Positions 26,686 to 36,778 of a stretch of 37,817 bases of DNA are shown here, one piece after another. Numbering within the stretch: the first letter of the stretch is position 1; each line of letters starts with the position of its first letter. The DNA comes from Bartonella tribocorum (GTDB lineage Bacteria > Pseudomonadota > Alphaproteobacteria > Rhizobiales > Rhizobiaceae), in contig NZ_NJGE01000006.1 of assembly GCF_002777915.1 (NCBI RefSeq), positions 62,681 through 100,497 on the forward strand, given 5' to 3'. The notes under the pieces were generated by a model, which saw only the letters and a list, made by a program, of their open reading frames with translations, made no database searches and had not been told where the DNA came from. The translations under genes were made by a program, and so were the position numbers.

Positions 26686-28224
26686 TTATTGAAAAATTAA
26701 TGAAGGAAAAATTGTTCTTGGTAAAACAGATAATAAATGCCCTTCACGTACAAGTATATGGACTTGATGAAGATCTGGAGCCAGATAGCGATCTTCCTTA
26801 AGAGAAGCAATATTTTTACGTAAACATTTCATAACAGACTGTAAGAGAGCACTTGTCTTTAAAGGTGCTCGATACTCAATTCCTTGCGCTGCAATAAGCG
26901 TTTCAATGCCAATAAGTGCAAAAAGGTTTTCACTCATTACTAATAACCGACGAGCACCATGGCAAGCCATGGAAACATGATCTTCTTGATTGGCTGAAGT
27001 TGGTGTTGAATCAACAGAAGCAGGATGAGCCATTTGCTTATTTTCAGACATTAAAGCTGCTGCTGTTACTTCAGCGATCATAAAACCTGAATTAAGACCT
27101 GCATTGTGCGCTAAAAAAGCTGGAAGACCATAAGAAACTGCTGGGTCAACCATAAGAGCAATACGTCGTTGAGAAATAGATCCTACTTCACACAAAGCAA
27201 GAGCAATCTGATCAGCAGCAAACGCTACAGGCTCAGCATGAAAATTCCCACCTGATACAACCTCACCATTTCTTAAAATCAACGGATTATCTGTAACAGC
27301 ATTTGCTTCAATAATCAGTGTTTTTGCTGCTGCAAGCAAAAGATCAAAACATGCCCCCATAACCTGTGGCTGACAACGTATACAGTAAGGATCTTGTACA
27401 CGCTCATCACCCCGTAAATGGGCTGCACGAATTTCTGAATCCTCGACAAGCTTTTCTAATGTTTTCGATACAGCAATCTGCCCATAATGGCCTCGCAAAA
27501 CATGGATATCAGGATGGAATGGCGCCGTTGATCCCATGGTAGCATCTGTCGTTAAAGCTCCTGCCAACAATCCACCACACAATGCTCGATAAGCTCGAAA
27601 AAGACCGGCAAGTGCAAGTGCTGTTGATGTCTGTGTCCCATTAATAAGGGCTAAGCCTTCCTTTGCCTCTAAAATGATAGGGGATAATCCTGCTTTCTCT
27701 AAAGCAAGTGCTCCACTCATACGAATATTTTGAAAAAATGCTTCTCCTTCTCCCATCATAACAGCCGCCATATGAGCAAGTGGTGCAAGATCACCTGAAG
27801 CGCCAACAGATCCTTTTTCTGGAATGACAGGAATAACGCCCCTTTCAAGCATATTTTCCAGCAAATTTACCAACTCTAGACGAACCCCAGAGGCCCCTCT
27901 TCCCAAAGAGATAAGCTTTAAGCTCATCATCAAACGCACAATATTTTCAGCGAGAGGATCTCCTACCCCACAACAATGGGACAAAATAAGATTTCTCTGT
28001 AAAACAGTGACTTTGTCCGCATCAATTTTAATGGAAGCCAACTTCCCAAAACCAGTATTAACACCGTACACAGGCTCACTTCCAGCAACAATTTCAGCAA
28101 TGCGCTGCGCTCCTTTCTCGATAGCTAAATGCGTATCCTTATGAAGCTTACTGATTTCACCATCAAAATAAATCGCTTCAAGTTCGCTAAGCGTTACCTC
28201 ACCCGGTTTTAGTATAATCGTCAT
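26686..28224 (-). CDS. hutH: Histidine ammonia-lyase
   Basis: HutH removes ammonia from histidine to give trans-urocanate, the first step of the hut pathway. The 512-residue protein is the family's usual length. The active-site cofactor (methylidene-imidazolone) forms from Ala142-Ser143-Gly144 in [14 protein letters not shown]. Other markers are [11 protein letters not shown] near residue 53, [31 protein letters not shown], and [13 protein letters not shown] with the conserved histidine. The C-terminal [12 protein letters not shown] carries the conserved Glu. It appears intact. Neither hutU, hutI nor hutG is nearby, so urocanate may be an end product or the rest is elsewhere. It diverges from lemA across about 315 bases. 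Confidence 0.96.
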   Translation of the reverse strand: MTIILKPGEVTLSELEAIYFDGEISKLHKDTHLAIEKGAQRIAEIVAGSEPVYGVNTGFGKLASIKIDADKVTVLQRNLILSHCCGVGDPLAENIVRLMMSLKLISLGRGASGVRLELVNLLENMLERGVIPVIPEKGSVGASGDLAPLAHMAAVMMGEGEAFFQNIRMSGALALEKAGLSPIILEAKEGLALINGTQTSTALALAGLFRAYRALCGGLLAGALTTDATMGSTAPFHPDIHVLRGHYGQIAVSKTLEKLVEDSEIRAAHLRGDERVQDPYCIRCQPQVMGACFDLLLAAAKTLIIEANAVTDNPLILRNGEVVSGGNFHAEPVAFAADQIALALCEVGSISQRRIALMVDPAVSYGLPAFLAHNAGLNSGFMIAEVTAAALMSENKQMAHPASVDSTPTSANQEDHVSMACHGARRLLVMSENLFALIGIETLIAAQGIEYRAPLKTSALLQSVMKCLRKNIASLKEDRYLAPDLHQVHILVREGHLLSVLPRTIFPSLIFQ

Positions 28225-28539
28225 AATTTTCTTTCTTTATTCAATTAAAATACAATTCTTAACATTATTAATCCTACTATAAAACCTATAAAACAAAAAA
28301 AATCTGCGAAAATAATACAATCTTCTGTAAGAATAATTGATATAAATATTATTGATCTTTCACAAGATGACATCTATATTCTTGCTATTATTATCATATC
28401 AACAAGTCACTTAAGCCTGCTAAAAACGCAGAGATATGTCAGTTTATTGATAATAATAGCTGTTTATAAAATTCAAAATACTTTCCACCAAGAAGATAAA
28501 CCCTATATGATACATAAAATATCTGTGGAGACATCTTTT

Positions 28540-29166
28540 ATGTTAAATATACAAACTTCTTCAATGTTTAAAATATTAAAACAAATTTCAATCATTATTT
28601 TTTTGGCAGGATTAATACCATTTTTAAGTGGCTGCGGATTTAATACAATACCAACAAATGAAGAAAAAGCACACGCAGCATGGAGTGAAGTGCTCAATCA
28701 ATACCAGCGCCGTACAGATCTCATCCCCAATCTCGTAGAAACCGTCAAGGCTTACGCCGCCCATGAACAAAGTGTTTTCACAAATGTAATTGAAGCACGA
28801 GCCAAAGCAACACAAGTCAACATTAATGCAGATATGTTGAATAATCCAGAAGTGATGCAGCAATATCTCAAAAATCAAGCAAATTTATCAAGTGCACTTT
28901 CGCGGCTTATGGCAGTTGTCGAAAACTATCCGGATCTTAAAGCAAACCAGAACTTTCTTGCTCTTCAATCACAACTAGAAGGAACTGAAAACCGTATCTC
29001 GGTTGCGCGCCGAGATTATATCGAAACAGTCCGTGCCTACAACACTGCACTCAAAACAATGCCGACAATGATTTGGGCAAAATTATGGTTTCGCGATGCT
29101 AAGCCTATGCCAACTTTTACCATTGATACGGATAGCCAACAAACACCAAAGGTTAATTTTAATTAA
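28540..29166 (+). CDS. lemA: LemA-family lipoprotein
   Basis: LemA proteins are membrane-tethered helical-bundle proteins of unclear role, often paired with a TPM-domain protein. I start at the ATG at 28540 because GGAG stands nine bases upstream; an ATG at 28564 is also possible and a reading from 28447 seems too long. The leader ends in a lipobox, PFLSGCGFN, so the protein should be lipidated. The conserved LemA core is plain: WSEVLNQYQRRTDLIPNLVETVKAYAAHE (key part NQYQRRTDLIPNLVETVK), then ALSRLMAVVENYPDLKANQNF and ENRISVARRDYIETVRAYN. The stop overlaps the start of the next gene as TAATG. Identity is secure; function is not. Confidence 0.93.
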   Translation: MLNIQTSSMFKILKQISIIIFLAGLIPFLSGCGFNTIPTNEEKAHAAWSEVLNQYQRRTDLIPNLVETVKAYAAHEQSVFTNVIEARAKATQVNINADMLNNPEVMQQYLKNQANLSSALSRLMAVVENYPDLKANQNFLALQSQLEGTENRISVARRDYIETVRAYNTALKTMPTMIWAKLWFRDAKPMPTFTIDTDSQQTPKVNFN

Positions 29167-30017
29167 TGAAACCATTTCAACATGCTATACAACGTCGTTT
29201 TTTTCTACGTTTATGGGTTCCTTTGAGCATTCTATACTTGATCATTGCATTGGGAAATGTCTCTTACGCACACACTAAGTTTCCTCCTTTAACCGGCTAT
29301 ATCAACGATATGGCTCATTTACTTGATCTTGCAACAAAGAGAAATTTAACGGAAAAGCTCGCTACACTCGAAGAGAAAACGGGAGACCAAATCGCTCTTG
29401 TAACACTCCCTACTCTTTCGGGCAATGATATAGAGACCTACAGCAATTCTCTTTTTCGCACATGGAAGCTAGGTCAAAAACAAATCAATAATGGCGTATT
29501 AATCGTCATTGCCCCCAATGAACGTGAAGCACGCATTGAGGTAGGCTATGGTTTGGAAGGAGAACTAACAGATGCCATTTCCTCTGTCATCATTAATAGC
29601 TTCATGATTCCTAATTTTCGTGAAGGAAATTATCAAAAAGGAATTGTCGAATCGGTTCATGCCATTATCAAAGTGATCACACAAAGTGATGCTGATTTTT
29701 CTTTTCGAATCAAACAAAAAGCTAAAACTGTTGAAGAGCAACGTAAACAAGCTGAAAAAGAAGAAATGATTATCAATACAATCATGTTTCTCATTCTCTT
29801 TATAGCAGTTGGGTTGCCCATTCTTGCTATGATTTTTGGTCAGAAAGTAGGTCCACGAAAATATCTTTGGATGGGTATTATCTTCACGCCTTGGTTTTTA
29901 AACTTAAACGCGAGCGGTAGAAACCCTGGTGGAATATTTGGTGGACATTCAGGAGGAGGAGGTTTCAGGGGTGGTGGTGGATCATCAGGTGGTGGCGGAG
30001 CAACAGGAAGATGGTAA
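29166..30017 (+). CDS. TPM-domain membrane protein
   Basis: A 283-residue protein of the YgcG/TPM type. It has a signal or anchor segment at about residues 15-35. The TPM domain covers about 40-180: LTGYINDMAHLLDLAT, then LEEKTGDQIALVTLPTL, GVLIVIAPNEREARIEVGYGLEG and IVESVHAIIKVI. A second hydrophobic region at 205-240 and a glycine-rich tail (GGHSGGGGFRGGGG) follow. That plan puts the TPM domain outside the cytoplasm. TPM proteins have been linked to photosystem repair in plants and to stress or envelope functions in bacteria. It is translationally coupled to lemA, the common pairing. There is no evidence for a specific substrate. Confidence 0.9.
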   Translation: MKPFQHAIQRRFFLRLWVPLSILYLIIALGNVSYAHTKFPPLTGYINDMAHLLDLATKRNLTEKLATLEEKTGDQIALVTLPTLSGNDIETYSNSLFRTWKLGQKQINNGVLIVIAPNEREARIEVGYGLEGELTDAISSVIINSFMIPNFREGNYQKGIVESVHAIIKVITQSDADFSFRIKQKAKTVEEQRKQAEKEEMIINTIMFLILFIAVGLPILAMIFGQKVGPRKYLWMGIIFTPWFLNLNASGRNPGGIFGGHSGGGGFRGGGGSSGGGGATGRW

Positions 30018-30143
30018 AACGAGCATAACGCATTTTTAAAATAAAATTCATTGCAATTTTCATAAAGTGTCTCTTAAACTTTACACTTTTGTTATTTTTC
30101 TGATTACAGGACCAAAACTCAAACCTTAAGATAAGTATTGCCA

Positions 30144-30881
30144 ATGACATTTGAATTAAAACATAGGGATCGTAATCACTTATCACATCATTTTAATGCG
30201 ATTCTAGGAAATCCACCCGTTGAATGGAAAATAAGTGATCATTTGGTTGAGTATCCTGAAGCACTACGTTACATGCAGGAACGTGTAGAAAAAATTCTTG
30301 CAAAAACGGCCCATGAACAGGTTTGGCTTCTTGAACACCCTTCCCTTTATACAGCGGGGACGAGTGCAGATAAAAAGGATCTTTTAGCACCTCATTTATT
30401 CCCTGTTTATGAAGCAGGACGGGGGGGTGAATTTACATATCACGGTCCAGGACAGCGTATTGCTTATATTATGCTTGATCTTAAACGCCGAAAACAAGAC
30501 ATCCGTGCTTTCATTAGTGCGTTAGAAGAATGGATCATACAGATGCTTGCAAGCTTTAACATTAAAGGCGAACGTAGAGAAGATCGCGTTGGTGTCTGGG
30601 TTAAACAGTCTCATTACCCATCAAAACAAAATGATCTTTCTTCTGAAGATAAAATTGCGGCGATTGGCATTCGAGTACGCAAATGGATAAGTTTTCATGG
30701 CGTTTCTATCAATGTTAATCCTAATTTAGCCCATTATTCAGGAATTGTTCCTTGCGGAATTACAAACCACGGTGTAACAAGCTTTCTGGATCTAGGGTGC
30801 CCTGTAACAATGCATGATATTGATATTGCTCTCAAACACACTTTTGAACAAATTTTTGGTCCAACAATTGATGTTTCCTAA
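30144..30881 (+). CDS. lipB: Octanoyltransferase (lipoate synthesis)
   Basis: LipB moves octanoate from acyl carrier protein to the lipoyl domains of dehydrogenase complexes. From the ATG at 30144 the protein is 245 residues; a TTG two codons earlier is in frame. The catalytic set is visible: [12 protein letters not shown] near residue 92, Lys170 in [12 protein letters not shown], and the acyl-thioester Cys204 in [12 protein letters not shown]. An insertion-like stretch ([15 protein letters not shown]) precedes the Lys motif, typical of alphaproteobacterial LipB. No strong Shine-Dalgarno precedes the start. It stands between the TPM gene and parE, all on the plus strand, with LipA not in the window. 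Confidence 0.95.
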   Translation: MTFELKHRDRNHLSHHFNAILGNPPVEWKISDHLVEYPEALRYMQERVEKILAKTAHEQVWLLEHPSLYTAGTSADKKDLLAPHLFPVYEAGRGGEFTYHGPGQRIAYIMLDLKRRKQDIRAFISALEEWIIQMLASFNIKGERREDRVGVWVKQSHYPSKQNDLSSEDKIAAIGIRVRKWISFHGVSINVNPNLAHYSGIVPCGITNHGVTSFLDLGCPVTMHDIDIALKHTFEQIFGPTIDVS

Positions 30882-30963
30882 CTGCATTGATTTTTAAATA
30901 AAAAACAGGCATAAAATTTATTTTAATAAATCTTTCATTTTATGAGGTAGATAGTTAAACGCT

Positions 30964-33030
30964 ATGAGCGATAACCACAAGGATCTTTTTAGTATTTTAA
31001 ATAAAGCCCAATCTCGGGTAAATACAAAAGAAAGCACTCTGCAATCTCTAACGAAATCAAAAGCAATGATTTCAAAAAAAAGTGCAAAAAATACGCAAGA
31101 AGACGACTATAATGCCCTCTCTATTCGCGTACTTGAAGGCTTAGAGCCTGTACGTTTACGCCCTGGAATGTATATTGGTGGAACAGACAGTAAAGCACTT
31201 CACCATTTATTTGCCGAAATTATTGATAATGCGATGGATGAAGCTGTTGCTGGTTATGCAGACTCCATTGAAGTGTCATTAGATAGGAACGGTTATATAA
31301 CCGTTACAGATAATGGACGCGGTATTCCTGTCGAAAATCATCCTCAAATGCCTGACAAATCCACTCTTGAAGTTATTATGACGCAGCTCCACTCAGGAGG
31401 AAAATTTGATGGAAAAGCTTATCAAACTGCGGGCGGACTTCATGGAGTAGGAATTTCTGTCGTCAATGCTCTTTCTGATGATATGGAAGTTGAAGTTGCA
31501 CGAGAACGAAAACTTTATCGCCAACGCTTCTCACGTGGTATTCCTCAATCTGGATTGGAAGATTTGGGAGATGTTTATAATCGTCGTGGTACACGTGTTC
31601 GTTTTCATCCTGACCGTGAAATTTTTGGTGAAAAAGCAGCTTTTGATCCAGAAAAAATCTATAAAATGGCGTGCTCCAAAGCCTATCTTTTTGGCGGTGT
31701 AAAAATTCGCTGGAGTTGCGATCCCGTCATACTTGAAGGCGTAAAAAATATTCCTGAAAAAGCTGTTTTTCATTTTCCCAATGGACTTAAAGACTATTTA
31801 CTCGCGTCACTAAAAGATGAATATCGCGTAACGTCAGAAATTTTTTCTGGCAAAACACAACAAAATAATGGTCATGGCTGCGTTGAATGGGCCATCGCTT
31901 GGCATGGTGGTGACCCTTGTGTGCAATCTTACTGCAATACGATTCCTACAGGAGAAGGTGGAACACACGAAATAGGATTACGTCAAGCTCTTTTACGTGG
32001 CTTGAAGTCTTACGCTGAGTTAATAGGAAATAAGCGTGCAGCAATCATAACATCTGACGATATTATGATTTCAACAGCTGCAATACTTTCAGTCTTTATC
32101 AGTAATCCTGAATTTGTTGGACAAACAAAAGATCGTTTAGCAACCATTGAAGCACAGCGTATTGTTGAGAATGCAATCCGCGATCCTTTTGATCATTGGT
32201 TGGCAAATTCCCCCCAAGAAGCAACAAAACTTCTCGATTGGGTTATTGAACGTGCTGAAGAACGTGTGAGACGACGCCAAGATAGAGAAATAAGTCGAAA
32301 AACTGCTGTTCGTAAATTACGTCTACCCGGTAAACTGGCAGATTGTAGCCAAAACCATGCTGAGGGTGCTGAGTTATTCATTGTTGAAGGGGATTCTGCA
32401 GGGGGATCCGCTAAACAAGCGAGAAATAGAGCCAACCAAGCAATTTTACCTCTTCGTGGTAAAATCCTCAATGTCGCCAGTGCAGCCCATGAAAAAATGA
32501 ACTCAAGCCAAACCATTAGCGATCTTATCCTTGCTCTTGGATGTGGGACACGTTCTAAATATCGTGAAAAAGATCTCAGATATGAACGGATTATCATCAT
32601 GACAGATGCTGATGTTGATGGTGCTCATATTGCCTCACTGCTCATTACCTTCTTTTTTCAAGAAATGCCAGACCTTATTCATCAGGGACATTTATATCTT
32701 GCCGTCCCTCCCCTTTATAGAATATCGCAAGGAGGAAAAGTTGCTTATGCCCGCGATGACACCCATAAGGATGAATTGCTCAAAACTGAATTTACAGGAA
32801 AAGCTAAAATTGAAATCGGGCGTTTTAAAGGGTTGGGTGAGATGCGCGCAGAACAACTTAAAGAAACAACGATGCATCCTCAAAAACGTACATTGCTTCG
32901 CGTTTCTATTGATACCGTGGAAATGCAAGAAACGAAAAAGACTGTAGAAAATCTCATGGGAACAAAACCAGAAGCACGATTTCGTTTCATACAAGAAAAT
33001 TCTACTTTTGCTTCTAATTTAGATATCTAA
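30964..33030 (+). CDS. parE: DNA topoisomerase IV subunit B
   Basis: ParE is the ATPase subunit of topoisomerase IV, which unlinks daughter chromosomes. The 688-residue length, lacking the long insert of many GyrB proteins, favours ParE over GyrB. The GHKL ATPase has EIIDNAMDEAVAG, DNGRGIPVENHP and the lid motif GGLHGVGISVVNALS. The TOPRIM domain follows, with Glu475 in EGDSAGGSAKQARNR and the metal site TDADVDGAHIASLL. The C-terminus has GRFKGLGEMRAEQLKETTM. A polar N-terminal extension of about 50 residues precedes the ATPase, as in related species. It converges with recJ, only 17 bases apart at the stops. ParC is not in the window. Confidence 0.93.
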   Translation: MSDNHKDLFSILNKAQSRVNTKESTLQSLTKSKAMISKKSAKNTQEDDYNALSIRVLEGLEPVRLRPGMYIGGTDSKALHHLFAEIIDNAMDEAVAGYADSIEVSLDRNGYITVTDNGRGIPVENHPQMPDKSTLEVIMTQLHSGGKFDGKAYQTAGGLHGVGISVVNALSDDMEVEVARERKLYRQRFSRGIPQSGLEDLGDVYNRRGTRVRFHPDREIFGEKAAFDPEKIYKMACSKAYLFGGVKIRWSCDPVILEGVKNIPEKAVFHFPNGLKDYLLASLKDEYRVTSEIFSGKTQQNNGHGCVEWAIAWHGGDPCVQSYCNTIPTGEGGTHEIGLRQALLRGLKSYAELIGNKRAAIITSDDIMISTAAILSVFISNPEFVGQTKDRLATIEAQRIVENAIRDPFDHWLANSPQEATKLLDWVIERAEERVRRRQDREISRKTAVRKLRLPGKLADCSQNHAEGAELFIVEGDSAGGSAKQARNRANQAILPLRGKILNVASAAHEKMNSSQTISDLILALGCGTRSKYREKDLRYERIIIMTDADVDGAHIASLLITFFFQEMPDLIHQGHLYLAVPPLYRISQGGKVAYARDDTHKDELLKTEFTGKAKIEIGRFKGLGEMRAEQLKETTMHPQKRTLLRVSIDTVEMQETKKTVENLMGTKPEARFRFIQENSTFASNLDI

Positions 33031-33047
33031 TATAAAAAAGATCTCTT

Positions 33048-34832
33048 TTAAATCACTGCTGCAGCGTCAATCACGCGCAGTTGCGGATTGATCGTTCCAT
33101 TCCAATAATTCAAACTAAGATGACCTGCTAAATGAATCATTTCACCAATATTTCTCGACAAAAAATCACCAAGCGCTGTTCCTACAGCACGAAAAGCTAT
33201 TCCTTGCAGTTTCTTGCCTTCCACGTTAGATACAATGAGGCGAAGATGTCCTTTACCAACTTCAGATAAGCTCATTAATCGATGAGAGGGAAGAACAAAA
33301 ACAGGTGTTGCATTCCCTGTTCCAAAAGGTCCTGCCTTTTCAAGTAACTCAAAGAGTGCTTGATTGACACCAGAAGCAGAAAGAGACCCCTCTATACGAA
33401 GAGACTTTTTTGCATGCAATTGTGAAACCATTACAGAAACTTTTTCTTCTAGCCATTTTCGAAAAATTTCAATTTTTGTTGATTGAATTGTAATTCCTGC
33501 TGCCATACCATGTCCCCCTCCTTTTTCTAATAAATTGAGTGTAACAGCTTCACGAACGAGAGCTCCTAAATCTATACCATGAATTGAGCGTCCTGATCCT
33601 ACGCCATTTCCATCTTCTTTCAAAGCAATAGCAAAAACAGGACAAAAAAAACGCTCTTTAAGACGAGAAGCAAGAATACCAATAATCCCTGGATGCCATT
33701 CTTTATGAGAAATGACAAGTGACAATGGGGTTTCTTGATCTTGATAAAGAGAAGCAATATAAGATTCTGCCTGTGCTAATTGAATGTTCTCCATTTCTTG
33801 GCGTTCTTGGTTAAGCTGATCTAATTGTTCTGCTATTCTGCCCGCTTCATCTTTATTCTCACAGCTAAGCAAACGTGCTCCCAAAGCTTGGTCGCCAATA
33901 CGCCCTCCTGCATTAATTCTAGGACCTAATAAAAAACCTAAATGAAAACTATTAAGTGGCTCGCCTATCCGTGCAACCTTTGTTAAAGCTGCTATCCCAG
34001 GATTATGCATAGAACGAGCTACTTGAAGCCCTTTTACCACAAAAGCACGGTTAACACCCTGTAATGGAACAACATCACATATGGTTGCCAAGGCAACAAG
34101 ATCAAGCATACTGAGAAGATCAGGCAGCTTCCCTTCGAATTGTTTTTTCCGCAGCAAATGATGAACCCAAGCTAATGTAACAAACACAACACCTGCTGCA
34201 CATAAATGCCCTTGTCCAGAAAAGTCATCAGGGCGATTAGGATTGACAAGAGCAACAGCTTCTTGATGAATCTCTGACATTTGATGATGATCTAAAATCA
34301 CAACATCAGCACCTGCAAGCCTCGCTGCTTTTACAGCATCTGGACTGTTTGCGCCACAATCAACTGTGATAATTAAACGGGCACCTTCTTGCACAAGCAT
34401 TCTCATTGCTTGTTCATTGGGCCCATAGCCTTCAACAATCCGATCAGGAATATAAATTTTAACTTCAATCCCAAAATAACGAAAAAAACGTGCTATGAGT
34501 GCTGATGCGCAAGCACCATCAACATCATAATCACCAAAAACAGCAACCTGTTCTTGATTGAGAAGAGCCTTAACAATGCGCTCTGCTGCGCATTGCATAT
34601 CTCTAAAGCTTTCTGGATCAGGCATAAGCGTTCGCAATGTTGGATTAATAAAAGCAACAGCTTCAGTTTCATCCACACCTCTTGCTGAAAGGACGCGCGC
34701 TAACTGATCTGGAAAACCAAACTTTTGAGAAATAGCACGCGCATTATTTATCCCTTGAACATCAAGAGCATCTAACCAAGCTTGACCACAAGCAGAAGAT
34801 TCAACATTGAGAAAATAACGAGACAGCTGCAT
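33048..34832 (-). CDS. recJ: Single-stranded-DNA-specific 5'-3' exonuclease
   Basis: RecJ degrades single-stranded DNA from 5' ends in mismatch and recombination repair. The 594-residue protein has the DHH phosphoesterase motifs in order: VFGDYDVDGACASALI (Asp101 and Asp103), ITVDCGAN near 156-162, and LDHHQMSEIH with Asp181-His182-His183. The middle carries GGRIGD with RINA before it. The DHHA1 domain ends with GGHGMAAGITI around residues 438-448, and a C-terminal OB fold follows (GPFGTGNATPVF). It is monocistronic here and convergent with parE. It looks intact. Confidence 0.96.
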   Translation of the reverse strand: MQLSRYFLNVESSACGQAWLDALDVQGINNARAISQKFGFPDQLARVLSARGVDETEAVAFINPTLRTLMPDPESFRDMQCAAERIVKALLNQEQVAVFGDYDVDGACASALIARFFRYFGIEVKIYIPDRIVEGYGPNEQAMRMLVQEGARLIITVDCGANSPDAVKAARLAGADVVILDHHQMSEIHQEAVALVNPNRPDDFSGQGHLCAAGVVFVTLAWVHHLLRKKQFEGKLPDLLSMLDLVALATICDVVPLQGVNRAFVVKGLQVARSMHNPGIAALTKVARIGEPLNSFHLGFLLGPRINAGGRIGDQALGARLLSCENKDEAGRIAEQLDQLNQERQEMENIQLAQAESYIASLYQDQETPLSLVISHKEWHPGIIGILASRLKERFFCPVFAIALKEDGNGVGSGRSIHGIDLGALVREAVTLNLLEKGGGHGMAAGITIQSTKIEIFRKWLEEKVSVMVSQLHAKKSLRIEGSLSASGVNQALFELLEKAGPFGTGNATPVFVLPSHRLMSLSEVGKGHLRLIVSNVEGKKLQGIAFRAVGTALGDFLSRNIGEMIHLAGHLSLNYWNGTINPQLRVIDAAAVI

Positions 34833-35127
34833 TGCAGCTTATTTTATAATGAAGATCAATAAAACACAATCACGCGATAAAGATAAAATAGCCTTTTACA
34901 ACATTCATTTTAGATTTAAATTGCTCATAAACTTATTTTAATGAGGTATCATAATACCTCTTACATAAGATACTGTTTTATAAAGTTTTTATTTTCTCTT
35001 GACGTAAATTAAAAGACATTATATCAGAGAGACCAATACACGTGAAATGTTTCGCTGTGCTAATGATTTTCAACGCAAACGTGAAAATGCCCTCACACTA
35101 CAAGGGCTTTAATTAAAGGATACTTCT
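34833..35127 (+). promoter_or_regulatory. recJ-rplM intergenic region with promoter and leader hairpin
   Basis: TTGACG (34999-35004) followed 15 bases on by TATATC (35020-35025) is a plausible, slightly tight promoter for rplM-rpsI. Downstream in the leader, gccct (35089-35093) and agggc (35103-35107) form a short hairpin ending in T residues. The hairpin sits just before the ribosome-binding site AAAGGA (35115-35120). It could be an attenuator or a ribosomal-protein target, but the stem is only five base pairs. Confidence 0.4.
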
Positions 35128-35592
35128 ATGGCAACTTTTTCGCAAAAGCCAACTGAAGTGGTGAAAAAATGGGTTATTATTGACGCAGAAAACCTTGTTT
35201 TAGGCCGTCTTGCCACATTTGTTGCAAACCGCTTACGTGGCAAACATAAAGCTACATTTACGCCACATGTTGATGATGGTGACAACGTTATTGTTATCAA
35301 TGCCGATAAAATAGCTCTTACCGGTAAAAAATATACAGATAAAAAATATTATTGGCATACCGGCTATATTGGTGGAATCAAAGAACGTACAGCGCGTCAG
35401 CTTCTTGAAGGACGTTTTCCTGAACGCGTTGTTGAAAAAGCTGTAGAACGCATGATTCCACGTGGTCCCCTTGGTCGCCGTCAATTGAAGAATCTCCGTG
35501 TTTATGCTGGAAGCCAACATCCACATGAAGCACAACAGCCCGAATCTCTTGACGTTGGTGCTTTAAACCGCAAAAACAAAAGGATTGCTTGA
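35128..35592 (+). CDS. rplM: 50S ribosomal protein L13
   Basis: L13 is an early-assembling protein of the large ribosomal subunit and binds 23S rRNA. The 154-residue protein is the alphaproteobacterial length. It shows the conserved series [29 protein letters not shown] (core [11 protein letters not shown]), [21 protein letters not shown] and the signature [26 protein letters not shown] eight bases before the ATG supports the start. It forms the universal rplM-rpsI operon, with 2 bases to the next start codon. Intact and certain. Confidence 0.98.
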   Translation: MATFSQKPTEVVKKWVIIDAENLVLGRLATFVANRLRGKHKATFTPHVDDGDNVIVINADKIALTGKKYTDKKYYWHTGYIGGIKERTARQLLEGRFPERVVEKAVERMIPRGPLGRRQLKNLRVYAGSQHPHEAQQPESLDVGALNRKNKRIA

Positions 35593-35594
35593 TT

Positions 35595-36080
35595 ATGGCT
35601 GAAATTAATTCTCTTTCTGAACTTAGCATGGCAACAAGTATTACAGAACCCCATGAAAATGTCGTTCCTGTCCACGTGCAAAAGCTTGATTCTCAAGGAC
35701 GTGCCTATGCAACAGGAAAACGAAAAGATGCTGTTGCTCGCGTGTGGATTAAACCAGGATCTGGAAAAATTACCATTAACAACAAGGACTTTGATCAATA
35801 TTTTGCCCGTCCTGTTCTGAGAATGATTCTTCGTCAACCAATTGTTGCAACAAATAGGGATACCCAATTTGATATTATTGCAACCGTTGCAGGTGGTGGT
35901 CTTTCTGGACAAGCTGGTGCAGTGCGCCATGGTATTTCCAAAGCTTTAACCTATTACGAACCAGAACTTCGCCCAATTTTGAAAAAAGGAGGATTTCTTA
36001 CCCGTGATAGCCGTGTCGTTGAACGTAAAAAGTACGGTAAAGCAAAAGCGCGTCGTTCTTTCCAATTTTCAAAACGTTAA
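35595..36080 (+). CDS. rpsI: 30S ribosomal protein S9
   Basis: S9 sits in the head of the small subunit, with its C-terminal tail reaching the P-site tRNA. From the ATG at 35595 it is 161 residues; a TTG two codons earlier is in frame but the ATG, with AGGATTG upstream, is preferred. About 35 non-conserved residues precede the core, which starts [21 protein letters not shown]. It continues with [19 protein letters not shown] and ends in the expected basic tail [17 protein letters not shown] (the arginine-lysine tip). It is co-transcribed with rplM and followed by a strong terminator. Confidence 0.98.
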   Translation: MAEINSLSELSMATSITEPHENVVPVHVQKLDSQGRAYATGKRKDAVARVWIKPGSGKITINNKDFDQYFARPVLRMILRQPIVATNRDTQFDIIATVAGGGLSGQAGAVRHGISKALTYYEPELRPILKKGGFLTRDSRVVERKKYGKAKARRSFQFSKR

Positions 36081-36122
36081 TTTCAACTTTCGTGCAATGT
36101 ACAGATTTTGTGCGATGTATAG

Positions 36123-36148
36123 AGCCCCGTTTTTATCGGGGCTTTTTT
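36123..36148 (+). terminator. rplM-rpsI operon terminator
   Basis: Arms agccccg (36123-36129) and cggggct (36137-36143) pair perfectly around a seven-base T-rich loop and are followed by five T. It lies 43 bases after the rpsI stop. Confidence 0.9.
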
Positions 36149-36412
36149 CCCCTGCTTAAAACAGACTTTTAGATGAATATCGGAAAAAATCTATATCGAT
36201 TAGAAAAAACAAGAATGGGAAACAACTGTTTCTCTTAAAACAAAACCAAGAAAAATAGACCAAAAAAATTTAAAACTTCAGTATCAATTTTTAAAATCTG
36301 TTTTACTAACTTGTAATATATCCACGTGCTAAAGTACGAAAACATTTGCATGATAATTTTAGCAATCTTGTACGCTTTTCAGTGTCTTTTTCTATCATCA
36401 CTTAACAAAGCT
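36149..36412. other. Gap between convergent rpsI and divK
   Basis: AT-rich, without a frame of interest. No clear leftward terminator for divK is visible. Confidence 0.4.
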
Positions 36413-36778
36413 TCAATCCACAAAATGTTTTACCATTGTGATAAAATGGGGGACAGAAATAGGTTTTGACATATATTCTTCACATCCACTGGCACGAATT
36501 CGTTCCTCATCCCCCTTCATAGCAAAAGCTGTTACAGCAACAACAGGGATTGACCGAAGTTCTTCATCCTCTTTTAATTGTTTAATGACATCTATTCCAG
36601 AAACCTCTGGCAACTGGATATCCACAAGGATAAGAGATGGCATCGAAGAACGGGCCAAATCTAATGCCATAAGACCATTACGTGTTTCAACGGTTTCATA
36701 GCCACTCGCTTCTACAAGATCACGGAATAACTTCATATTAAGCTCATTATCTTCCACGATCATGACTTTTTTTGACAT
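36413..36778 (-). CDS. divK: Single-domain response regulator DivK
   Basis: DivK is a stand-alone receiver that, when phosphorylated by DivJ-type and dephosphorylated by PleC-type kinases, controls cell polarity and the CckA-CtrA pathway in alphaproteobacteria. The protein, started at the ATG at 36778 behind GGTGGAG, is 121 residues of receiver and nothing else. It begins [20 protein letters not shown] with the acidic pocket. It shows the phosphoacceptor Asp53 in [13 protein letters not shown], then the Thr in [10 protein letters not shown] and Lys in YMSKPISV. An upstream in-frame start at 36832 would add 18 unconserved residues. pleD, which often follows divK, is not next to it here. Confidence 0.94.
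   Translation of the reverse strand: MSKKVMIVEDNELNMKLFRDLVEASGYETVETRNGLMALDLARSSMPSLILVDIQLPEVSGIDVIKQLKEDEELRSIPVVAVTAFAMKGDEERIRASGCEEYMSKPISVPHFITMVKHFVD

Noticed and set aside
30964-33030. Gyrase subunit B instead of ParE
   Set aside because: The 688-residue length and the wording of the TOPRIM segment fit ParE better; a full-length GyrB would be about 800 residues in this group.
33036-33049. Shared terminator between convergent parE and recJ
   Set aside because: The aaaaga/tctttt arms have almost no loop and would not form a stable hairpin.
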